Positions 1-6,311 of a stretch of DNA of 7,109 bases are shown in pieces (positions within the stretch are counted from its first letter, which is position 1; each line of letters starts with the position of its first letter). The stretch is from Sneathiella sp. (GTDB lineage: Bacteria > Pseudomonadota > Alphaproteobacteria > Sneathiellales > Sneathiellaceae): assembly GCA_016765515.1 (NCBI GenBank), contig JAESPT010000097.1:1-7109 (forward strand). Direction: 5' to 3'. Below the pieces are notes generated by a model, which saw only the letters and a program-made list of their open reading frames with translations, had not been told where the DNA came from and made no database searches. A program made the translations under genes and the position numbers.

Positions 1-407
1 CTGGACCTGCTGAGAAGGGTATCAATCCACCCAACTGTCCAGCAAGACCGCCCACTGCAGAGCCAATTTGTGGTTGACCAAGGGCACCACCAATTACTTG
101 ACCGGCAATAGGTGCTACAGTTTTAAAGATATCCCCAAAGAGGCCTTGTGGTGCCAATTGAGGATGCGTCAGCAATGGTGGATAGCCCGGTACAGGAGCG
201 GCGAACTGGCCTGGACCTGCTGAGAAGGGTATCAATCCACCCAATTGACCCGCCAGGTTACCAATTGATGAGCCAAGCTGTTGATGACCTAAAGCGCCAC
301 CGATAGTTGATCCGAGAACTGGGGCTACTTTACTGAAAATATCGCCAAACAGACCTTGTGGGGCCAATTGAGGATGCGTCAGCAATGGTGGATAGCCCGG
401 TACAGGA
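1..407 (-). repeat. 210-bp direct repeat inside the array (R4/R5 unit plus linker)
   Basis: The last units have an exact 210-base period (70 codons: 52-residue unit plus 18-residue linker). Bases 1-34 are identical to 211-244, and 153-197 are identical to 363-407. The two 18-residue linkers differ at only two residues. Such long perfect identity in coding DNA indicates a recent duplication or ongoing homogenisation, and it makes copy number prone to change and to misassembly. Confidence 0.9.
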
Positions 408-1111
408 ACGGCGAGTTGGCCAGGGCCTGCTGAGAAGGGGAGTAAACTACCAATTTGACCGGCTACATTACCGATAGATGCACCAAGTTGTTGATTTCCA
501 AATGCGCTACCAATTGCAGACCCTGCCACTGGGGCTACTTTACTGAAGATATCGCCAAACAGACCTTGTGGTGCAAGTTGAGTTTGTGGTGCTACCCCGA
601 TGGGGAACGGTGGTTGAACAACTGGGCCAAATGGGAAGGGTGTAGGGGGAATCCATGGAGGGAAGCCTGGTGTAGGTCCGGCTGAGAATGGAATTAATCC
701 ACCCAATTGTCCAGCAAGACCGCCCACGGCAGATCCAATTTGTGGTTGACCGAGGGCGCCACCAATTACCTGACCGGCAATCGGTGCAACGGCACCAAGA
801 ATATCGCCAAACAACCCTTGTGGGGCAAATCCCTGCGGAGCGTAGCCGTATGGTATTGTTGGGGGTAACATCGGTTGAACAGCTGTGTGTCCCATTGTAG
901 GTCCAGCTGAAAATGGTATCAGACCGCCTAATTGACCGGCAGCTTGTCCAATTGCCGTTCCAATTTGTGGTTGTCCGATTGCGCCACCAATTACCTGCCC
1001 GGCAATTGGAGCCACGGCCCCAAGAATGTCACCAAATATCCCTTGTGGAGCCAATTGCGCCACAGGTACTGGCTGATTTGGATAATAAGCATTTGCATAC
1101 GGGTTGATCAT
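1..1111 (-). CDS. Glycine-zipper tandem-repeat protein, 5' part (gene continues past left edge)
   Basis: The minus strand is open from a start at 1111 (ATG; a second in-frame ATG lies two codons upstream at 1117) to the left edge, giving about 370 visible residues and no stop. Counting from the 1117 ATG, a short Tyr/Asn/Pro-rich head (residues 1-21) precedes five 52-residue units at 22-73, 97-148, 181-232, 251-302 and 321-372. Each begins (L/F)APQG(L/I)FGDI and ends LIPFSAGP or LLPFSAGP. Linkers of 23, 32, 18 and 18 residues are rich in Pro, Gln and aromatic residues. Every unit contains GxxxGxxxG, a short turn (QPQIG or xQQLG), then GxxxGxxxGxxx(G/S), suggesting two packed helices. There is no obvious signal peptide. 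The visible part has no Cys, Arg or Glu and only nine Asp/Lys residues. I do not recognise the family; a membrane-associated, self-assembling or surface protein is inference only. Confidence 0.85.
   Translation of the reverse strand, partial: MINPYANAYYPNQPVPVAQLAPQGIFGDILGAVAPIAGQVIGGAIGQPQIGTAIGQAAGQLGGLIPFSAGPTMGHTAVQPMLPPTIPYGYAPQGFAPQGLFGDILGAVAPIAGQVIGGALGQPQIGSAVGGLAGQLGGLIPFSAGPTPGFPPWIPPTPFPFGPVVQPPFPIGVAPQTQLAPQGLFGDIFSKVAPVAGSAIGSAFGNQQLGASIGNVAGQIGSLLPFSAGPGQLAVPVPGYPPLLTHPQLAPQGLFGDIFSKVAPVLGSTIGGALGHQQLGSSIGNLAGQLGGLIPFSAGPGQFAAPVPGYPPLLTHPQLAPQGLFGDIFKTVAPIAGQVIGGALGQPQIGSAVGGLAGQLGGLIPFSAGP
2..1054 (-). repeat. Five-unit coding tandem repeat array (52 residues per unit)
   Basis: On the DNA the units lie at 899-1054 (R1), 674-829 (R2), 422-577 (R3), 212-367 (R4) and 2-157 (R5). 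All are in frame and the same length, with only the linkers changing size. R1 and R2 carry LGAVAPIAGQVIGGA. R3 and R4 carry FSKVAPV followed by xQQLG. R5 is a hybrid with an R3/R4-like first third and an R2-like remainder. The array touches the left edge of the window, so more units may follow. Confidence 0.9.
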
Positions 1112-1117
1112 TTTCAT

Positions 1118-1123
1118 CCCCTT
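1118..1123 (-). promoter_or_regulatory. Ribosome binding site deciding the start of the repeat-protein gene
   Basis: On the minus strand AAGGGG sits directly against the ATG at 1117, leaving no spacer. It is 6 bases from the next in-frame ATG at 1111. Normal Shine-Dalgarno spacing therefore favours the second ATG, so the protein would begin Met-Ile-Asn-Pro-Tyr rather than Met-Lys-Met-Ile. Confidence 0.55.
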
Positions 1124-1157
1124 ATAAAAGGTTTTAAAGTTTTGATTTTTATGATCC

Positions 1158-1178
1158 CGAATTTTCTACGGAAATTCG
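1158..1178. promoter_or_regulatory. Inverted repeat in the 5' region of the repeat-protein gene
   Basis: Arms CGAATTT (1158-1164) and AAATTCG (1172-1178) are perfect complements around a 7-base centre. The element lies about 45 bases upstream of the repeat-protein start, where either an operator or a leader-RNA hairpin would be expected. Which of these it is, if either, cannot be told from sequence. Confidence 0.35.
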
Positions 1179-1256
1179 ACATCGCTACGAAAAAATACTA
1201 CGCAATAACAAATACTTACGTTTGTTCACGGCGCATGGGCGGCTTGATGGCACAGT

Positions 1257-1277
1257 TGATTTTTCCCGTAAAAATCA
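1257..1277. promoter_or_regulatory. Inverted repeat about 140 bases upstream of the repeat-protein gene
   Basis: TGATTTTT (1257-1264) and AAAAATCA (1270-1277) are perfect 8-base arms around CCCGT. No T run follows on either strand, so this is not a standard intrinsic terminator. A protein-binding site near the promoter is possible, but the arms are AT-rich and chance cannot be excluded. Confidence 0.3.
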
Positions 1278-1344
1278 GGCCAATCCACACGTCAACGAAC
1301 AAGGAAAATATGATTAAAAACAGTAAATAGTTGAGTACTATAAC

Positions 1345-1405
1345 GGGTTCATTCACATATATTAGTGAATTGCACTATTGAAAATTCAATTTATATAATG
1401 AACCC
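1345..1405. repeat. Nested palindromic element (61 bases) with internal hairpins
   Basis: Outer arms GGGTTCATT (1345-1353) and AATGAACCC (1397-1405) are perfect 9-base complements. Inside are two further inverted repeats: ATTCAC/GTGAAT (1351-1356 and 1365-1370) and ATTGAA/TTCAAT (1377-1382 and 1385-1390). Folded as a single strand this gives a base stem closed by two hairpins, a clover-like shape, though the first inner arm shares three bases with the outer arm. A perfect TATAAT lies at 1394-1399 on the plus strand with TTGCAC 18 bases upstream. The element could be a regulatory site, a small non-autonomous mobile element or the start of a small RNA; no flanking target duplication is evident. 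Confidence 0.5.
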
Positions 1406-1739
1406 CTGTATTAGGATTATGTAATAACATAGAAACTGGATTGGGCTATAGAAATCTCACAAAAAAAAGATTTGGCGGTAAAATTTTGTTAGATTATTCG
1501 ATATATCTAGCGGTAGGTTGAATTAGTATTTTCTTATATTGCGTTTGTAATAAATTGGCCTGTAATTTTTGTTAAGAAATGGAATTTCAAGGCGATGGTT
1601 TACGAATCGTACCGGTTTATGGGAAGACGTAAATTTAGCGTGATCGTCCTCTACTTTTTTGAACAACAGGTATTAAATTTTTACCTTTTTTCCTAACCCA
1701 CAGAAATCAATTTTCCAAGAAAAAAGACAATGAGGGTAG

Positions 1740-2255
1740 TCATCTTCCGCCATCACCATAGCGGTCAGTGAGGACACCGATAATATGGGTGATATTTCCC
1801 TCCTTATCGGCCACCGGACAATCAACGGATTCAAATTTAATATGCTCTCGACCGAGTAAACTAAAATCTCCGAAACAGCGGCATGCTTTTCGGTGGGTGA
1901 TGAGATCACTTAGATAAGAGGCAAAAATCTTGTCTTCATAGATAGGGCTGTCTATTGAGAGAGTGTGCGTGGCAAGTGACCGCCCAACTAATCTAACCAC
2001 ATGCTCACCGTTCAAACGATAAAGAAACTTTGTCGGACTGAGGACTTCCATCACATATATATAGGGAGGGAGTGATCTGTGTTCGACAATATCGAAATCA
2101 GCGCGGGCTGGTAGATTGGGTTGATAACTTCTCCACCATTGGTAAAGTGCCTTGGTTTGAACGGTTTCCAAGTCATTTTCATCAAAATCTAGTTGGCGTT
2201 CTATATGACTAAAGTTATCTGAACGTTTTTTACTGTCTCCAAAACTAAACATCAT
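1740..2255 (-). CDS. PAS_5-type single PAS domain protein
   Basis: This encodes 171 residues that match the PAS_5 family, common in alphaproteobacteria. After a charged head (residues 1-35) the domain runs from about W40-W41 to L162. It shows the typical flow: a helix with WWRSY, the ARADFDI and SLPPYIYVMEVL segments, FLYRLNGEHVVRLVGR, a central helix near 107-124, and the closing ESVDCPVADKEGNITHIIGVL sheet. There is no kinase, GGDEF, EAL or helix-turn-helix partner domain and no membrane segment, so it is probably a small cytoplasmic sensor or adaptor. The ligand and output are unknown. It lies 58 bases downstream of the transporter gene on the same strand and may share its transcript. Two adjacent ATG codons open the frame. 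GGAAG ends 1 base before the first and 4 bases before the second, so the start is uncertain by one residue. Confidence 0.85.
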   Translation of the reverse strand: MMFSFGDSKKRSDNFSHIERQLDFDENDLETVQTKALYQWWRSYQPNLPARADFDIVEHRSLPPYIYVMEVLSPTKFLYRLNGEHVVRLVGRSLATHTLSIDSPIYEDKIFASYLSDLITHRKACRCFGDFSLLGREHIKFESVDCPVADKEGNITHIIGVLTDRYGDGGR

Positions 2256-2313
2256 ACTTCCATACTATATGGCGCAGGCCACTCATTCGTTAAAATTATC
2301 ATCAATTAAACTA

Positions 2314-3240
2314 TCACAGCTTACTGTTTCTATGCCCACGAACACTTTGGGCTTCGATAAAAATTCGCTTAATTTCTGGATATTCGGATTTAATCTCTTT
2401 TTCAAGGGCTGAAATGCTTTTCTCCACATCTGCTGCACTGAGATTATCTGAAAAATCCACACTTAGGTTGAGCAAGATGTCTTCTGGACCCATATGCATT
2501 GTCAGAACTTCGTTGATCGCAATAATCCCTTTATTCATCCCAATTTTACTTTCGATACCCTCAATGATTTCCGGGGAGGCGCTTTCTCCGATTAATAATC
2601 CCTTGCATTCGATAGACAGAATGATAGCGACGGCGGCAAGCAAACAGCCAATAAGAAGAGACGCAACGCCGTCCAGGATTGGCATTTGCAGGATTTGCGC
2701 GAGGAAGATCGAAACAATGGCGATTAGCAAGCCTAACATCGCCGCCGTATCTTCCAAAAGAACCGTGAATATGGTTGGATCTTTGCTCCGTTTTATGGCG
2801 GCCCAGAGAGAACTGTCTCCGATCGACTTTCTAAATTCCCGATAGGCAACAGACCAGGCCCAGCCTTCAAAAAGCATGCTAAGTCCGAGGATGACATAGT
2901 TCCACGTTGGATCTCCTATGGGGGACGGTTTTTGGACGGCATGCAGACCTTCGTAAAAAGAGATCCCGGCACCAAGGGCAAAAATCAGGATTGCCACCAT
3001 GAAGGACCAAAAATACACTTCCATTCCATAACCGAAAGGGTGAAGTTTATCGGGTCCCTTTTTGGATCGATTGAGCCCGTGAAGCATGAGCACCTGGTTG
3101 CCTGTATCAACAAGGGAGTGAACCCCTTCACTTAACATGGCAGAGCTTCCGGTAAAAATGGCGCCGGCAAATTTAGAAACGGCAATAAGAGCGTTTCCTG
3201 CCAAGGCGGCATAGATGACTTTCTTGGATCCACTGGCCAC
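2314..3240 (-). CDS. Cation diffusion facilitator transporter, SLC30A9-like
   Basis: The 308-residue product is an inner-membrane cation efflux protein of the CDF family (proton antiport of Zn2+ or a similar divalent metal). About six membrane segments are visible, near residues 8-29, 33-54, 75-97, 113-133, 157-180 and 187-210, followed by a cytoplasmic ferredoxin-like domain (about 220-300). The second segment carries H41-SLV-D45 in SEGVHSLVDTGNQ. The fifth carries LLEDTAAMLG, where D164 is kept but the usual His four residues earlier is V160, with E163 beside the Asp. The LHPFGYG loop after segment 2 and the LLEDTAA motif recall the SLC30A9/ZnT9-like branch rather than YiiP, so the metal is uncertain. 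The start is GTG (3238-3240) with AGGAG 9 bases upstream. The gene is divergent from gabD. Confidence 0.88.
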   Translation of the reverse strand: MASGSKKVIYAALAGNALIAVSKFAGAIFTGSSAMLSEGVHSLVDTGNQVLMLHGLNRSKKGPDKLHPFGYGMEVYFWSFMVAILIFALGAGISFYEGLHAVQKPSPIGDPTWNYVILGLSMLFEGWAWSVAYREFRKSIGDSSLWAAIKRSKDPTIFTVLLEDTAAMLGLLIAIVSIFLAQILQMPILDGVASLLIGCLLAAVAIILSIECKGLLIGESASPEIIEGIESKIGMNKGIIAINEVLTMHMGPEDILLNLSVDFSDNLSAADVEKSISALEKEIKSEYPEIKRIFIEAQSVRGHRNSKL

Positions 3241-3301
3241 GTTTTATCTCTCCTGCCCTTATTGGGAGTTGGGTGAATTTTCCGCAAAAGTAGTGCTTTG
3301 C

Positions 3302-3329
3302 TTGTCAAATAGCAAATCTCCCGTATGGT
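3302..3329 (+). promoter_or_regulatory. Candidate sigma70-type promoter for gabD-gor
   Basis: TTGTCA (3302-3307) and TATGGT (3324-3329) are separated by 16 bases, about 100 bases upstream of the gabD ATG. Matches to consensus are 5 of 6 and 4 of 6. The reverse strand of the first box also reads TTGACA, so a minus-strand promoter for the transporter gene could overlap it, but I see no good -10 for that one. Confidence 0.3.
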
Positions 3330-3340
3330 TTGTGCAAACC
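3327..3340. promoter_or_regulatory. 14-bp inverted repeat, candidate operator between divergent genes
   Basis: GGTTTG (3327-3332) and CAAACC (3335-3340) are perfect arms around TG. The site overlaps the end of the proposed gabD -10 box and lies between the divergent transporter and gabD genes, a typical place for a repressor site. No regulator gene lies next to it in the window, so the binding protein is unknown. Confidence 0.4.
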
Positions 3341-3429
3341 TTGGCGGCTTGTCCAATTGAGCATTGCCGCACAAAAGAAACTGACTTAAACTCGCGCCTC
3401 TTTCGCCTTACTTTCTCCGGAGATACTTT

Positions 3430-4911
3430 ATGTTAAACACCACAGACAATCCGCTGAACCTAAAAGATCCCGGCTTGTTTCAGCAAAAAGGATTGATCAA
3501 CGGACAATGGTGTGATGCTGACAATGGTAAGACCATTGATGTAATCAATCCGGCAACGGGCGAAAAAATAGGGACAGTCCCGGAAATGGGAGAGGCGGAA
3601 ACACGGCGCGCCATTGCTGCTGCAAAAGCGGCTATGCCTGAATGGGCCGGAAAGACGGCTAAAGAGCGCGCGAATATTTTGCGTAAATGGCATGACCTTA
3701 TGCTGGATAATACCGATGACCTTGCCCGCCTGATGACCATTGAAATGGGGAAGCCGATTGCGGAAGCCAAAGGCGAGGTGGCTTATGCAGCGTCATTCAT
3801 CGAATGGTTTGCCGAAGAAGGTAAGCGGATTTATGGGGATACAATCCCTGAACATCAAAGTGATAAACGCATTTTTGTCTTGAAGCAGCCCATCGGTGTC
3901 ACTGTGGCGATCACGCCGTGGAATTTCCCGGTTGCCATGATCACCCGAAAAGCGGCGCCTGCTCTGGCCGCAGGCTGTCCCATGGTGATCAAACCTTCTG
4001 AACTCACTCCCTATTCTGCCTTCGCCATGGCGGTTCTTGCCGAGCGGGCCGGAATTCCCAAAGGAATTTTGGGCGTAGTAACCGGTGTTCCGCAAGATAT
4101 TGGCCGGGAAATGACCAGCAATACAGATGTAGCTAAGCTGACTTTTACGGGATCAACGGCAACAGGCAAACTGCTGATGGAACAATGTGCCCGCACGGTT
4201 AAGAGAACATCCATGGAACTTGGTGGAAATGCTCCCTTTATCGTTTTTGATGATGCGGATATGGATGATGCCGTTGAGGCGGCGCTTGCATCAAAATATC
4301 GAAATGCAGGACAAACCTGTGTGTGTGCCAACCGTCTCTATATTCAGGAAGGGGTCTATGACGAGTTTGCTGATCGCCTTGCTGAAAAAGTAAAAGCAAT
4401 GAAAGTCGGGAATGGGTTAGAGGAGGGTGTGACCCAGGGACCTCTTATCACGCAAGCTGCCGTCCAAAAAGTTGAAGAACATATTGCCGATGCTGTGTCC
4501 AAGGGCGCAGAAGTTATGATTGGTGGGAGCCGGCATGAACTTGGTCAGACATTCTTCGAACCAACCATCTTGAAGAATGCAACAAGAGACATGAAGGTGG
4601 CCCGGGAAGAAACCTTTGGTCCCATGGCTCCCTTGTTCAAGTTTAAAGATGAAGCGGAAGTGATCGCGCTTGCCAATGATACCGAATTTGGCTTGGCAGC
4701 CTATCTGTGTGCCCGGGATGTCGGTCGTATCTGGCGGGTGACCGAGGCGCTTGAATATGGCATCGTCGGCGTCAATACAGGGATTATTTCCACGGAAGTC
4801 GCCCCCTTCGGCGGTGTAAAACAATCCGGTATCGGCCGGGAAGGTTCAAAATACGGAATTGATGACTATCTAGAGATTAAATACATGTGTCTGGGTGGTC
4901 TGGACAAGTAA
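3430..4911 (+). CDS. gabD: NADP-dependent succinate semialdehyde dehydrogenase
   Basis: The 493-residue product is full length for GabD and close to the E. coli enzyme along its whole length. It oxidises succinate semialdehyde to succinate with reduction of NADP+, the last step of GABA and related degradation, in the cytoplasm. ALDH superfamily marks are all present: TPWNFP with oxyanion Asn N165, VIKPSE with K188 for the cofactor, the FTGST loop (239-243), general base E263 in MELGGN, and nucleophile C297 in AGQTCVCANR. C299 completes the CxC pair that acts as a redox switch in human SSADH. The C-terminal EIKYMC stretch is typical of GabD. ATG is preceded by GGAGA with 6 bases between. gor follows after 35 bases, suggesting an operon. 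Glutarate semialdehyde could be an alternative substrate, since GabD-type enzymes also accept it. Confidence 0.93.
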   Translation: MLNTTDNPLNLKDPGLFQQKGLINGQWCDADNGKTIDVINPATGEKIGTVPEMGEAETRRAIAAAKAAMPEWAGKTAKERANILRKWHDLMLDNTDDLARLMTIEMGKPIAEAKGEVAYAASFIEWFAEEGKRIYGDTIPEHQSDKRIFVLKQPIGVTVAITPWNFPVAMITRKAAPALAAGCPMVIKPSELTPYSAFAMAVLAERAGIPKGILGVVTGVPQDIGREMTSNTDVAKLTFTGSTATGKLLMEQCARTVKRTSMELGGNAPFIVFDDADMDDAVEAALASKYRNAGQTCVCANRLYIQEGVYDEFADRLAEKVKAMKVGNGLEEGVTQGPLITQAAVQKVEEHIADAVSKGAEVMIGGSRHELGQTFFEPTILKNATRDMKVAREETFGPMAPLFKFKDEAEVIALANDTEFGLAAYLCARDVGRIWRVTEALEYGIVGVNTGIISTEVAPFGGVKQSGIGREGSKYGIDDYLEIKYMCLGGLDK

Positions 4912-4934
4912 ATCGGGCGCGCGAATTTTTATTT

Positions 4935-4939
4935 GAGGA
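4935..4939 (+). promoter_or_regulatory. Ribosome binding site deciding the TTG start of gor
   Basis: GAGGA lies 7 bases before TTG at 4947-4949. The only in-frame start further upstream considered here is a GTG at 4887 inside gabD. It has no comparable site and would add 20 residues unlike any glutathione reductase. Confidence 0.7.
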
Positions 4940-4946
4940 TAGTTTA

Positions 4947-6302
4947 TTGACATACGATTATGATCTTTTTGTCATTGGTGCCGGATCCGGCGGCGTTCGG
5001 GCGTCACGGATTTCATCGTCTTTTGGAGCAAAGGTTGCCATTGCAGAAGAATATCGCGTCGGCGGTACCTGTGTAATCCGGGGCTGCGTTCCTAAAAAGC
5101 TGTTTGTCTATGCAAGTCACTTTTCTGATGATTTTGAAGATGCGAAGAATTTTGGCTGGACCGTTCCAAAGGCCAAACATGACTGGAAAACACTTATCCG
5201 CAATAAAGATACGGAAATTGATCGTCTGAACGGAATCTATTATACGATTTTGGAGAACAATAACGTTGAATTGTTTGAGGCGAGGGCGGAAATCCTGGAT
5301 AAAAATACAGTTAAGGTTGGAGATAAGACCTTTACTGCAAAGTATATTCTGATCGCCACTGGCGGAATACCTATCATGCCGGATGTTCCGGGTATTGAGC
5401 ATGCAATTTCCTCCAACGAGGCATTTTATCTGGAAGAGATGCCAAAGCGGGTTGTTATTGTCGGCGGCGGTTACATTGCTGTTGAATTTGCCGGCATCTT
5501 CAATGGACTTGGCGCGGATGTCATTCAGCTTTATCGGGGCGAGCAGATCTTGCGAGGCTTTGATCATCACGTCCAAGCCATGGTCGCTCAGGAAATCACC
5601 AAGAAAGGTGTTGATCTTCGGGTGCGCTCCAATCCTGCGAAAATCGAAAAGACCGCAAATGGTTTGTTGGTGACCCTGGAAGATGGTTCTACGATCGAGA
5701 CAGATGCCGTGATGTATGCGACGGGTCGCCGACCGAATACTGAAGGTATGGGACTTGAAAAAGTGGGCGTTGAGCTGAAAGCCAACGGTGCGGTAATAGT
5801 TGATGAACTTTCCAAGACATCAGTCGATAATATTTACGCAGTTGGGGATGTAACGGACCGGATCGCGTTGACGCCGGTTGCAATTCACGAGGGCATGGCC
5901 TTTGCTGAAACGGTGTTTGCCAATAAACCTCGGGCTTTTAAGCACAGTGATGTACCGTCCGCAGTCTTCTCTCAGCCCCCTGTGGGATCTGTGGGATTAA
6001 CGGAAGCTGAAGCCCGGGCTGAATATGGCGACGTGGATATCTATAAATCTGAATTCAGACCCATGAAGCAAACCCTGACATTGGGCAGCGAGCGGGCGAT
6101 GGTGAAACTGATTGTAGAGCCGACATCAGATCGGGTCTTAGGTGTTCATATTGTCGGGGCGGATGCCGGTGAAATCATTCAGGGTATCGGTATTGCCCTT
6201 AAATGCGGCGCAACAAAGGAACAGTTCGACGCCACGGTTGGTGTTCATCCGACTTTGGCCGAGGAAATTGTGACAATGCGAGAAAAATACACCGGCGAAT
6301 AA
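4947..6302 (+). CDS. gor: Glutathione-disulfide reductase
   Basis: This FAD-dependent cytoplasmic enzyme reduces glutathione disulfide with NADPH. From the TTG start it has 451 residues, the usual bacterial length. The FAD-binding GAGSGG lies at 11-16. The redox disulfide is C42 and C47 in GTCVIRGCVPKK, the same numbers as in E. coli Gor, which supports this start. The NADPH domain has GGGYIAVEFA (173-182) and the two arginines that select the 2' phosphate, R197 and R203 in YRGEQILRGFD. The second FAD segment is YAVGDVTD, and the interface catalytic pair H434/E439 is in HPTLAEE. These arginines and the RGFD signature argue against trypanothione reductase, lipoamide dehydrogenase or mercuric reductase. 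It lies 35 bases after gabD and is followed by a strong hairpin. The TTG start may lower translation. Confidence 0.93.
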   Translation: MTYDYDLFVIGAGSGGVRASRISSSFGAKVAIAEEYRVGGTCVIRGCVPKKLFVYASHFSDDFEDAKNFGWTVPKAKHDWKTLIRNKDTEIDRLNGIYYTILENNNVELFEARAEILDKNTVKVGDKTFTAKYILIATGGIPIMPDVPGIEHAISSNEAFYLEEMPKRVVIVGGGYIAVEFAGIFNGLGADVIQLYRGEQILRGFDHHVQAMVAQEITKKGVDLRVRSNPAKIEKTANGLLVTLEDGSTIETDAVMYATGRRPNTEGMGLEKVGVELKANGAVIVDELSKTSVDNIYAVGDVTDRIALTPVAIHEGMAFAETVFANKPRAFKHSDVPSAVFSQPPVGSVGLTEAEARAEYGDVDIYKSEFRPMKQTLTLGSERAMVKLIVEPTSDRVLGVHIVGADAGEIIQGIGIALKCGATKEQFDATVGVHPTLAEEIVTMREKYTGE

Positions 6303-6311
6303 TTCACAAAC

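Larger units (their letters stand above)
1118..1739. other. AT-rich intergenic region without a convincing gene
   Basis: This stretch of about 620 bases lies between the start of the repeat-protein gene and the end of the PAS gene. It is visibly richer in A and T than the genes around it. The only longer plus-strand reading frame here (up to 1330) starts inside the repeat gene on the opposite strand and shows no protein-like features. What it does hold is inverted repeats (1158-1178, 1257-1277, 1345-1405), an 8-base A run at 1461-1468 and a consensus-like TATAAT at 1394-1399. It should contain the promoter and long 5' untranslated region of the repeat-protein gene. I see no tRNA or other recognisable RNA gene. 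Confidence 0.7.

Noticed and set aside
2..1054. CRISPR-like or non-coding satellite interpretation of the repeats
   Set aside because: Units are 156 bases, stay in one frame, vary mostly as protein-conservative changes and lack unique spacers of constant size.
932..1330. A 132-codon plus-strand frame
   Set aside because: Its first half is the complement of the repeat-protein gene and its second half is AT-rich spacer; no protein-like features.
1579..1632. A 17-codon plus-strand frame (ATG to TAA) in the AT-rich gap
   Set aside because: Only a very weak ribosome site precedes it, and there is no sign of conservation or of a promoter close by. A frame of this length arises easily by chance.
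1626..1660. Possible plus-strand terminator (GACG/CGTC stem followed by six T)
   Set aside because: The stem is only four clean base pairs with a 15-base loop, and no plus-strand gene precedes it.
2261..2300. Possible separate promoter (TTAACG and TATAGT on the minus strand) just before the PAS gene
   Set aside because: The expected transcript start would fall almost at the ATG and the -35 match is weak.
2414..2845. A 143-codon plus-strand frame inside the transporter gene
   Set aside because: It is antisense to a clear CDF transporter and has no recognisable domain.
5013..5576. A 187-codon minus-strand frame inside gor
   Set aside because: It is the shadow of the well-supported glutathione reductase gene on the other strand.
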